Below, one piece after another: positions 34,370 through 40,779 of a stretch of 40,779 nt of DNA. A program made the translations under genes and the position numbers. Under the pieces are notes generated by a model, which was not told where the DNA came from, made no database searches, and worked only from the letters and a program-made list of their open reading frames with translations. This stretch comes from a virus. Every line of letters starts with the position of its first letter. Within the stretch, counting starts at the first letter, position 1. Where the stretch lies: the IMG/VR virus record IMGVR_UViG_3300044675_000110, positions 1 through 40,779 of that record; one strand, given 5' to 3'.

Positions 34370-34846
34370 TTAGGCGCAGTCAGCAACCAATGCCCACACG
34401 CGAACAACTGCTGCATCAGCAGCGTTCACAGTGATGACATCAATCGTATCAGCAGCGCTGTAGTATTTACCAGCACCATAGCCTACGAACGTGTTCGGAG
34501 TGCCTTCAGCGAGGGCAGCAGCCGAGCAGTAAGAAGCAACAGTGTTGGCGTTCACGCCATCCAACCAACCGTCAGCATCAGTACCATCACCGATGTCAAC
34601 AGTCAGAGTGCCGCCTTCAGCAGTCACAACGTCCATACCAACCGCCATCACCAACGACTTGGCTGGGATACGGATGGCTTCAACGCCGTCACCTGCACCG
34701 ATGGCAGCAGCGCCAGCAGCAGTACGAGCAGCAGAAATTGCTGCGAAATCAAGTTCAACCTCGTAACGGGTGACCTTGTGCAAACCCTCTGCGCGAGGAG
34801 CGGCTGAGCCTTTGTTGTAGCCCAACGATTCAGTAAGAATAGCCAT
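34370..34846 (-). CDS. Putative head decoration / capsid-associated protein
   Basis: A 158-residue Ala/Gly/Val-rich protein: ILTESLGYNKGSAAPRAEGL at the start, then IRIPAKSLVMAVGMDVVTAE and LTVDIGDGTDADGWLDGVNA. It lies directly downstream of the coat gene, the usual position of decoration or capsid-stabilising proteins, and the beta-rich composition fits. No specific family is recognised. GGAG precedes the ATG. It is the only gene in the window flanked on both sides by UUCG hairpins. Confidence 0.6.
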   Translation of the reverse strand: MAILTESLGYNKGSAAPRAEGLHKVTRYEVELDFAAISAARTAAGAAAIGAGDGVEAIRIPAKSLVMAVGMDVVTAEGGTLTVDIGDGTDADGWLDGVNANTVASYCSAAALAEGTPNTFVGYGAGKYYSAADTIDVITVNAADAAVVRVWALVADCA

Positions 34847-34871
34847 GATAAATCTCCAAAAAAGTTACGAA

Positions 34872-34889
34872 CGGGGGCCGAAGCCCCCG
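34872..34889 (-). terminator. UUCG-tetraloop hairpin after the coat gene
   Basis: Read on the - strand: CGGGGGC, loop TTCG, GCCCCCG, then TTCGTAAC and a run of six T at 34858-34863. The T-run is displaced by eight bases from the stem, so termination is probably partial. The core GGGGGCTTCGGCCCCC is identical to that of the hairpin at 34346-34365. Confidence 0.6.
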
Positions 34890-34893
34890 ACCT

Positions 34894-35799
34894 TTACAGG
34901 GTGATAACAGCCTGAGTCAACGCTTCAGGTTTCACAACCTTGTAGCCATACACTTGCAGACCACGGATGATGTTGCCGAACGTGGTTTCAGAGCGGATGG
35001 TTTCCATGTTGGTCATTTGCGAAGCAAATGTGAAACCCATCTTGTGACCGCCGATAACGCTGAACTTACCAGAAGACACGTTCAGGTTGTGGCTCACATA
35101 GAGGGTGAAGCGGTCGATCATGCCGAGACGACCATTGCGCAGCGGAGTCATGCTGTCACCGGTCAAAGACGCATCCTTCAGGTCAGAACGCTTGATGTAA
35201 CCAGCCATCTTAGCCGGGATAACCAAGAAACGATCTTGCTCAGGAGCGTTGGCTTCGTCAAGAACAGTACCCATATCAACGATCAAGTCGATGACGTTGG
35301 TTTTGTCGATGGCAAGAGCCGAACCGGTAGTGCCAAGGTCGATGTCACCAGAGATACGACCAGCAGTTGCGCCTTTGTTCAAGGCGGAAATGTCTGGAAG
35401 GATGTCGGTGAGAACGCGCTGGTCAATCTTGATCTTCATACGCTCGGAAGCGTCTTTAGACCATTGATCCATCAGGTTGATGTCCGACTGAACCTTGTCC
35501 ACATCATCTTCGATACAGGCAAAATACTCGCCCTTGTCGATCACGAGTTGGAGTTTTGGCTTGTCAGGATTTTCAACCGACAGCGTTTGACCTTTGACAT
35601 AGGTCTTGATGGTGATCTCAGGAGTGGTACGGATATTGACCGTATCACCGTGCTGACGAATCTCGCCTTCGTAATCAGTATTGGAAATAGCAGCCAACAC
35701 AGTTGCGTCGTAGAAATTCTCGATCAGTTTGCCCGACCAGATTTCGGGAATGAAATTGCCGCTGTAGTTAGGGCGGCCACCTGCGTTAGGAAAAGACAT
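34894..35799 (-). CDS. Major capsid (coat) protein
   Basis: A 301-residue protein with features of the HK97-fold coat proteins of podoviruses: FIPEIWSGKLIENFYDATVL at the start, EGEIRQHGDTVNIRTTPEIT, a long helix around DINLMDQWSKDASERMKIKI, then FLVIPAKMAGYIKRSDLKDA, and a C-terminal FGNIIRGLQVYGYKVVKPEA. Its size, position after a scaffold-like gene and the WSGKL opening all fit. GGAG precedes the ATG. A hairpin follows, suited to making coat mRNA abundant relative to distal genes. Confidence 0.85.
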   Translation of the reverse strand: MSFPNAGGRPNYSGNFIPEIWSGKLIENFYDATVLAAISNTDYEGEIRQHGDTVNIRTTPEITIKTYVKGQTLSVENPDKPKLQLVIDKGEYFACIEDDVDKVQSDINLMDQWSKDASERMKIKIDQRVLTDILPDISALNKGATAGRISGDIDLGTTGSALAIDKTNVIDLIVDMGTVLDEANAPEQDRFLVIPAKMAGYIKRSDLKDASLTGDSMTPLRNGRLGMIDRFTLYVSHNLNVSSGKFSVIGGHKMGFTFASQMTNMETIRSETTFGNIIRGLQVYGYKVVKPEALTQAVITL

Positions 35800-35813
35800 G
35801 TTAGTTCTCCAAA

Positions 35814-36863
35814 TTAAGCGTTAGCAACAATGCGCCCATCTCGCTGTGCAGCGAAGATGTCGCGTTCGATGCGGTCACGCTCAGCCTCTCGCCCTTTGTA
35901 CTTACCCTGACGGACATCGTTGAAAAAGTCCTTAATGTCAGACGGAGAGTACTGGCGAGAAGTTTGACCAGTGGGTACGTTCGTGCCGCGTCCGCGACCC
36001 GGCGATACCTGCTTTTCAAGTTCTGAGGCAGACCGATTAGGTTGAGCATTAGCAGTCGATTGGTATCTACCAGTAGCTTGAGAGAATGTACTGAAGAAAG
36101 CCGCTACACGTTCCACATCGAGATTCTGCTGTGCCTGCTCTAGATACACTTGACGGTTCATTCCTGTCATCGGATCAACTTCTAGTAGCCAACTTTGGAA
36201 GTCAAGATCATTATTGATATGCTGCCAGTTGGGTACGAGATGTGACAACGAATTCCAGAAACGATCCTCAGCACTAAGTGCTTGTTGCTGAGCAACTCGC
36301 TGTACCTGAGGCACAACAGATGTGTTAAGGCTGGTAGCAATTTGGCTGATTGCGTTTTCAAGCGCAGCCAGCTTGCCGATCATAGGAACAAGTTCCTCTC
36401 TCGACACTTTGCGCATTACATCCAGCGACTCACCATACTCCTCTTTCTCTTTATCAGAGACGAGAATAGGAGCCTGCATACTCGCAGGAGCCTGAGATGG
36501 TGCGGCAGATAGAGACGAAAGCAACTGCTCCATCTGACTAACACGGGACTGCAACTCTCGATTAGTGGCGTGTAAGCGCGGAACTTCCGCGTTGTACATA
36601 CCCTGAAGAGTTCGCCATTTCTGAGCATAAGTCTCAGAATTTGCGTCGTCATTGCTTTGCTCTGTACCTGACGACGGCGCAGCATTTTCAGTAGCAGCAC
36701 TGTTGGCAGCAGGCGCTTCATTCTCAGCAGGCGTCCCAGCGTCGGGGGAAGGGTCATTAGACGATGGAGTATTCTCCGCGCCTTCGGTTCCCTCGCTGTT
36801 GAGTTGCTTGTAGAGTTCCTGAACGGCCTCAGTCTGTTTACGAATTTGCTCTGGTAATGCCAT
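35814..36863 (-). CDS. Scaffolding protein
   Basis: A 349-residue protein with an acidic disordered N-terminus (Glu/Asn/Ala/Ser/Pro-rich, about 20-80), a coiled coil (about 85-190, ATNRELQSRVSQMEQLLSSL), and a basic C-terminus (DIKDFFNDVRQGKYKGREAE, then RDRIERDIFAAQRDGRIV). Acidic, helical proteins between the portal and coat genes are typically internal scaffolds; the basic C-terminal helices would contact the coat. AGGAG precedes the ATG. Confidence 0.75.
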   Translation of the reverse strand: MALPEQIRKQTEAVQELYKQLNSEGTEGAENTPSSNDPSPDAGTPAENEAPAANSAATENAAPSSGTEQSNDDANSETYAQKWRTLQGMYNAEVPRLHATNRELQSRVSQMEQLLSSLSAAPSQAPASMQAPILVSDKEKEEYGESLDVMRKVSREELVPMIGKLAALENAISQIATSLNTSVVPQVQRVAQQQALSAEDRFWNSLSHLVPNWQHINNDLDFQSWLLEVDPMTGMNRQVYLEQAQQNLDVERVAAFFSTFSQATGRYQSTANAQPNRSASELEKQVSPGRGRGTNVPTGQTSRQYSPSDIKDFFNDVRQGKYKGREAERDRIERDIFAAQRDGRIVANA

Positions 36864-36874
36864 GATGTACGCTC

Positions 36875-37126
36875 CTATCGGTGTGCGTTAAAAGAATTTT
36901 GGGGCGAGGATGAATCCTTTGCCGCCAGATCAGGGGCATCTTTGACGAGTTTGTAAATCTCGCCCAATACCTGACACCGCCCCTGTTGGAGTGCCGGGTT
37001 GTTTACTGCCTGCGGCAGTTGTTCTAGCTCGTGCATACGCCAGTCTTTCAGAAAGTCCAGAATCTCTGGATACTGTCTGACTGTGACAGCGAACGCTTTG
37101 ATAACTTTTGGATCGGGGCGGATCAT
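36875..37126 (-). CDS. Small conserved phage protein between portal and scaffold
   Basis: An 83-residue helical protein (DPKVIKAFAVTVRQYPEILD, then WRMHELEQLPQAVNNPALQQ, GRCQVLGEIYKLV). It overlaps the portal gene by 4 bp (ATGA). Similar short proteins stand at this spot in other podovirus-like genomes, from memory, with no known function; assembly of the head is a guess from context. Confidence 0.6.
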   Translation of the reverse strand: MIRPDPKVIKAFAVTVRQYPEILDFLKDWRMHELEQLPQAVNNPALQQGRCQVLGEIYKLVKDAPDLAAKDSSSPQNSFNAHR

Positions 37127-39171
37127 GCTGCCCCCGTCTGTTTATTCGAAACTACATTACCCTCTGCTCCGCCCTTAGGCGCACCATCAGGCTGCGTAGG
37201 AGTAGACGTAGCGCCTTTAGCTTGCGACATAGCAAGCCGCGCCTGCGTACGCGATTCAAAAAGAGCTTTCTCTTTGGACGGAATAAGCTCGTCCACTGGC
37301 ATCTGAAGTCCCTTAGCCACTTCGCGCAGCACTGCCGCACGCCCATCTTTACCCATGATCTCCATGTCGATCTGGTTGGCAGTAGCAGTTAGGAACTCGA
37401 TACGGCGAACATTCATCTGCTCTTTGTTCGCAAGGTTAATTGCTCCACGCGGCATGATGTCGAGGTCACCCTTGATGGATTCATCCTCGTCGTACCGCAT
37501 GTTGTAGATGTACTGTCTCTCAACGATAGGCTTAATCACATCCGAATCAATGTGCATCACCACTTGCCGGATGCCCTTACCAGCCGACCCCATCAGCATG
37601 GACAGTCCAGATGATGTGCGACCTGCGCCCTGTACATTGAGGTCACCGTATAGATATGCGGGAATACCCGAATGGTCGTCAGCCAGTCGGCTGAACTTAT
37701 CGTAAACAGCGACAAGCGTATTCGCGTTGTCCTCAGGCTGTGAGAAACGCACCGCTGGTGCGCTCGACCCAGCCGGATCGTTCATTACCTGCCAGATTTT
37801 CCACGGAGAGATTTGAGTAATATCTTCGTTTGCCGGGAGACGTTCGAGATTAACTTCGACTTGAGGGCCACTAGCGATGCCCATGTTGTTGACAAGTGCC
37901 CGCGCAGCCGCGTTACATACGTTCTGAATATCTTCAATAATCTCTGGTATGCCTTTACCCCAGAACGCACCGGGGCACTTGATAAAAGACGTTTTAGCAT
38001 AAGGCTTCTCCCCTAACGGATCGTAGTTTAGGACAGCCTTAATGACATAGTTACCTACTACCCAGACGTTTGCATCGTACTCTTTTGCTGAGTCAGGAAC
38101 CTCATCTTCGGTCATCCCCCACTCCTGCAACATCTTGCCGGAGACTTTACCCCAGAACTCAAGGGCGTCAAAGATTTCAGTCGGACGCATTTCCGTATGG
38201 TATTTACGCTCCTCCTGTTCCTTGATTAGCTCGACATCTTGGTTGATCCAAGACTGTCCATTACCGATCTCAAGTACTTTACGAATAGCGTCGTCGTCAT
38301 AACCCGGCACACCGATCAGGTCTGCCAGTTCCATACGAGTCAGGGGGTGATGCTCAAAGATGTAGCCCTCATGGACATTGGAAATGCCCGGCTCAGGAAA
38401 AATACGGAAGGGATCAACACGCTCGAACTCCGGCGCAATCCGGTCAACAGGCAGGGCTGTAGTACGGCCTTGCTCGTCTTTACCCCAGCCTAGCGCACGC
38501 TGACGGCGTACCACTGGCCCTTTGATGAAGGCTGCTGGGAATGTGACCAGATCGGTGATGAAATCGTTGAACGCCTCAGCCCAGCCACCTTGAGCAAACT
38601 GATCGCTGATACGATGCTTCATACGATCAGCGCGGTTCTGAGCCTCTTGCAGTACACGGAAGCGGAAATCTTGCGAAATCATTTCGCGCAGTTCAGCCAT
38701 CTCCTGCTGCGAGGGCGCACGATCTTGTGCTTCGATGATCTTCATGACCTGATCGTAGAAAATCTTTTCTACCTCAGCCTTTTGTGCGGGCTGCAAATCA
38801 GGGATCGGAGTTGGCTGTGCATCCCACGGAGGAGTGCCAGTATCTAGGAGGATGTCCCTGAGCCAAGACTCCGCTGCGCGGCACTTGACTTCGGTAATCA
38901 TCATGAACACTTCAGACCCGCCTTGTTTACGGATCGCTGTCAATTTATCTGCTTCGTACTCGCCGTTACGCTGGCGCATAGCCCTTAGCATCTTCTGCTC
39001 AATGGGCTTCTTAGCAATACGCGCTGCGTCCCAACACTGCCGCAAGTAATCGGAGATACCCAGAATAAAGGGCGTGTTCTGGCGGTCAGCCAGTTCTCTT
39101 TCGAGCTGCTCCTTTTCGGCTTTTACAAGTTGGTCGTTCGAGACGACCCGCAGTATTGAGAGGCCAGCCAT
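37123..39171 (-). CDS. Portal protein
   Basis: A 682-residue protein; the ATG at 39171 is used rather than a TTG one codon upstream, with AAGGA correctly spaced. It has DYLRQCWDAARIAKKPIEQK, MMITEVKCRAAESWLRDILL, GWAEAFNDFITDLVTFPAAF, FIKCPGAFWGKGIPEIIEDI, GAGRTSSGLSMLMGSAGKGI and a C-terminal helix near LFESRTQARLAMSQAKG. These are portal signatures of the podovirus (P22-like/T7-like) type; the portal forms the dodecameric DNA channel at one capsid vertex. It is preceded by a short gene and followed by the small gene and scaffold, the canonical head order. Confidence 0.85.
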   Translation of the reverse strand: MAGLSILRVVSNDQLVKAEKEQLERELADRQNTPFILGISDYLRQCWDAARIAKKPIEQKMLRAMRQRNGEYEADKLTAIRKQGGSEVFMMITEVKCRAAESWLRDILLDTGTPPWDAQPTPIPDLQPAQKAEVEKIFYDQVMKIIEAQDRAPSQQEMAELREMISQDFRFRVLQEAQNRADRMKHRISDQFAQGGWAEAFNDFITDLVTFPAAFIKGPVVRRQRALGWGKDEQGRTTALPVDRIAPEFERVDPFRIFPEPGISNVHEGYIFEHHPLTRMELADLIGVPGYDDDAIRKVLEIGNGQSWINQDVELIKEQEERKYHTEMRPTEIFDALEFWGKVSGKMLQEWGMTEDEVPDSAKEYDANVWVVGNYVIKAVLNYDPLGEKPYAKTSFIKCPGAFWGKGIPEIIEDIQNVCNAAARALVNNMGIASGPQVEVNLERLPANEDITQISPWKIWQVMNDPAGSSAPAVRFSQPEDNANTLVAVYDKFSRLADDHSGIPAYLYGDLNVQGAGRTSSGLSMLMGSAGKGIRQVVMHIDSDVIKPIVERQYIYNMRYDEDESIKGDLDIMPRGAINLANKEQMNVRRIEFLTATANQIDMEIMGKDGRAAVLREVAKGLQMPVDELIPSKEKALFESRTQARLAMSQAKGATSTPTQPDGAPKGGAEGNVVSNKQTGAA

Positions 39172-39401
39172 CAAGATTCCTTCTTGTACTTAAACAGATC
39201 GCGCTTACCGACTAGCTTTCTGGGTGTAATGTCGGTGGCTCCTAGCTCTGCGACTCGTGGTTTAGGAGCTTCAGGCTCAGGCATCGGTTCTTCTTCAGGA
39301 ACGTACCCACCCTCCGCATAGCCTTTAGCTTGCGGGCGGTATGGCTTGCCCATCTTCGGGTTATCCGAGTAGCAAGTCGAGGGTTTTCCTTTTCCGTTCA
39401 T
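39171..39401 (-). CDS. Small Pro/Glu-rich protein with GYAEGGYV motif
   Basis: A 76-residue protein (MNGKGKPSTCYSDNPKMGKP, then GYAEGGYVPEEEPMPEPEAP), mostly low complexity with a basic C-terminus ending LFKYKKES. AGGAGG lies before the ATG. It is the first gene after the terminator/promoter gap, and its stop overlaps the portal start (TGATG). The GYAEGGYVP segment resembles motifs in two other small or structural proteins of this phage. Function unknown. Confidence 0.6.
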   Translation of the reverse strand: MNGKGKPSTCYSDNPKMGKPYRPQAKGYAEGGYVPEEEPMPEPEAPKPRVAELGATDITPRKLVGKRDLFKYKKES

Positions 39402-39412
39402 ATGCTCCTCCT

Positions 39413-39427
39413 ACTACATATTGTAGT
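39413..39427. promoter_or_regulatory. Palindromic element before the portal operon
   Basis: ACTACA, three-base spacer, TGTAGT, immediately upstream of the AGGAGG ribosome site of the first portal-operon gene. It may be an operator or a leader hairpin; a -10-like TACAAT lies inside it on the - strand. Confidence 0.35.
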
Positions 39428-39430
39428 GTA

Positions 39431-39460
39431 GGTCTAGCAGGAAGTATATACGGGTGTCAA
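39431..39460 (-). promoter_or_regulatory. Candidate promoter for the virion operon
   Basis: On the - strand a perfect -35 hexamer TTGACA (39455-39460) is followed after 18 bases by TAGACC (39431-39436), a weak -10 with three of six consensus positions. An alternative -10, TACAAT, lies further downstream without a good -35. The location, between a terminator and the first portal-operon gene, makes a promoter plausible. Confidence 0.35.
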
Positions 39461-39470
39461 AGAAAAAAGA

Positions 39471-39494
39471 ACCCCCGGATTTCTCGACGGGGGT
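39471..39494 (-). terminator. Intrinsic terminator after the terminase gene
   Basis: On the - strand ACCCCCG, 10-base loop, CGGGGGT, followed by TCTTTTTTCTTT. A strong stem plus a long U-tract makes this the clearest intrinsic terminator in the window. It lies about 50 bases after the terminase stop. Confidence 0.8.
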
Positions 39495-39498
39495 AAAG

Positions 39499-39518
39499 CC
39501 GCTGGAAGGGAACAGCGG
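39499..39518 (-). terminator. Upstream hairpin of the tandem terminator
   Basis: On the - strand CCGCTG, loop TTCCCTTC, CAGCGG, directly before the main terminator stem and after the terminase stop. By itself it lacks a good U-tract (CTTTACC); together the two stems form a tandem terminator region. Confidence 0.45.
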
Positions 39519-39542
39519 GGCGAAGGAGAAATAAAACGACAA

Positions 39543-40778
39543 CTATGTCCACCCCACCGCCGACGCTGGCTTGATTTCCCGCCGCTGGGCGAGCATCTGA
39601 CCCCCACCGGTAGTGATATGGAGCATGAGATATTGTAACGCTTCGGCAACATGAGAGTGTTTGTTTTTCTCAATATCCATGTCGCCACGGGGTTTATACC
39701 TATAGCCCCCCATCATGGCGGCTTTGAGTTGAGTGCAGCCGGGATCGACAATGAACGCCGGGTCGCCGTCAACCTGCCGCATCAGGTATTCGTCCACCGC
39801 GTTGATTCGCGCCGAGACATTATTCGTCTTAGCCGGGATAACCCGCAGATTCTCCGCCTTAATGATGTCCACAGCAGAACGCTCATCCGTCTGCGCCCGC
39901 TGAACACCCGCCGGATCAGTAACCACCAATATGGGCGCACCGGGGAACCTCTCGTAAAGTAAGGGCTTTAAGACGGTTCGGACAAATCGTTGGACACCCA
40001 TGTCAAAACTGACCGCTTCCGCCAGCACGAGGGCACGACCTCTGGCATCTTGTTGTCCGATGACGGCGGCTGGGGTAAGCCCCAAGTCCATCCCGATAAC
40101 AATGGGTCGAACCCCATTGTTGATATAGCGAAGTTTCTCTCTAGCCATATGGTAGTCAGGCCGGAAATACTTGTACACCGGCATACCAGCCGAGGATAGC
40201 CCGTACTCACCGTCGATGTAAACTCGGATGTATTCTTCGCTTCGCCCTTGGGTATCGTAGTACCCATCGGGGAGATTCTCGACGTTCTCAGCAAACGCGC
40301 TACGCCCTGACGGCTGCTTGAATACATCCCATCCGTTGTCATTAGGCGATACTCCGTCCTTAGGATCGAGTCCTTCCATCTGATAATACCACCAAGTGTC
40401 CATGGTGGGAGGGTTAGTATCGCCCCACATACCGTGCCAAGTTGGGCCACCATCCTTGGCTGAAGGAAAACGACCGATACGTTTGGACATTGCGTCCACA
40501 ATATCCGGGTGGATGTCCCGGCACTCGTTGAACCATGCGAATGTCAACTCCAACGAGTTCAAGTTGGCTACATCGTCCGCATCGTCCAGCGCACGGAACA
40601 TAATCTCGCACTCTACGTCCCCCACTTTAAAGAAATAGGTCTTGGTGGTACGCATATAGTCGCCGCATACCCCCGGTGGGAACCAGTCGAGGAAGGTTTT
40701 GATTGTCGTGTCCTGCAACTGACGGGCAGTTTCACGGACAATCGCCGCTCGCGTCTTGCGAATCCCCTGCTGGTTGGG
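39543..40778 (-). CDS. Terminase large subunit (N-terminus beyond window)
   Basis: The frame continues to the right edge, so the visible first possible start (TTG at 40718) is not the true one; the codons before it read AAIVRETARQLQDT, a typical terminase segment. LELTFAWFNECRDI is the Walker B/catalytic Glu part of the ATPase; Walker A lies outside. The nuclease domain shows VIGMDLGLTPAAVIG with a metal-binding Asp, ILVVTDPAG, and AFIVDPGCTQLKAAMMGGYR. The enzyme packages DNA into the capsid and cuts it. A tandem terminator follows the gene, so it belongs to a transcription unit that starts to the right. Confidence 0.87.
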   Translation of the reverse strand, partial: PNQQGIRKTRAAIVRETARQLQDTTIKTFLDWFPPGVCGDYMRTTKTYFFKVGDVECEIMFRALDDADDVANLNSLELTFAWFNECRDIHPDIVDAMSKRIGRFPSAKDGGPTWHGMWGDTNPPTMDTWWYYQMEGLDPKDGVSPNDNGWDVFKQPSGRSAFAENVENLPDGYYDTQGRSEEYIRVYIDGEYGLSSAGMPVYKYFRPDYHMAREKLRYINNGVRPIVIGMDLGLTPAAVIGQQDARGRALVLAEAVSFDMGVQRFVRTVLKPLLYERFPGAPILVVTDPAGVQRAQTDERSAVDIIKAENLRVIPAKTNNVSARINAVDEYLMRQVDGDPAFIVDPGCTQLKAAMMGGYRYKPRGDMDIEKNKHSHVAEALQYLMLHITTGGGQMLAQRREIKPASAVGWT

Positions 40779-40779
40779 T

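Noticed and set aside
34954-35817. 287-codon open frame on the + strand opposite the coat gene
   Set aside because: It mirrors the coat gene, has no ribosome site at its start, and the product shows no recognisable fold. The coat frame explains the openness.
1-40779. tRNA genes, CRISPR arrays, insertion sequences, integrase and attachment sites
   Set aside because: None recognised on reading either strand; intergenic gaps are almost all under 50 bases.

Overview
This window looks like most of the genome of a tailed dsDNA phage, probably short-tailed (podovirus-like) and infecting a Gram-negative host. The basis is a terminase large subunit, a portal, a scaffold, an HK97-type coat, two adaptor proteins, a tail tubular protein B-like protein, internal virion proteins with a transglycosylase, tail fibres, and a lysis cassette. 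I see no tape measure, sheath or major tail tube gene. The host cannot be named from the sequence. No tRNA, integrase, RNA polymerase or DNA polymerase is visible; the polymerase may lie outside the window.

Layout. Positions 1-6350 are read on the + strand and form a replication module: an SNF2-type helicase (5' end cut by the window), a Gp157/Gam-like coiled-coil protein, an unknown protein, a Cys-containing candidate ssDNA-binding protein, a small HTH protein, and an AEP primase / DUF927 helicase fusion. Positions 6344-40779 are read on the - strand and form a virion and lysis module of about 34 kb. Reading it in transcription order (right to left): terminase large subunit (cut by the window), a terminator/promoter gap, a small protein, portal, small protein, scaffold, coat, decoration-like protein, a cluster of small basic proteins, two adaptors, a BppU-like protein, a TTSD-repeat protein, three tail fibres with accessory proteins, a Cys-rich small protein, the lysis cassette, tail tubular B, internal virion proteins, and finally a 2780-residue giant virion protein. 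The two modules converge and their last genes overlap tail to tail by 7 bp.

How it works together (inference). The + strand genes unwind, prime and coat the phage DNA. The - strand genes build and fill the capsid. The fibres bind the host, three of them sharing one anchor domain but carrying three unrelated tips (glycine-rich, jelly-roll-like, RCC1-propeller-like). The internal proteins (membrane-active segments, SLT transglycosylase plus SGNH hydrolase, metallopeptidase-like giant protein) help DNA cross the envelope. Holin-like proteins and an M15 peptidase release progeny.

Most notable observation: a 55-codon gene with a strong Shine-Dalgarno sequence lies out of frame inside the giant virion gene (11821-11988, - strand), just after a MORN-repeat block. 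It encodes a recognisable small phage protein type, whereas the giant protein in the same stretch is low-complexity Lys/Glu-rich linker. Other notable items are the RCC1-like fibre, the SLT-SGNH fusion, the degenerate TTSD repeat protein, and twin UUCG hairpins flanking the decoration gene.
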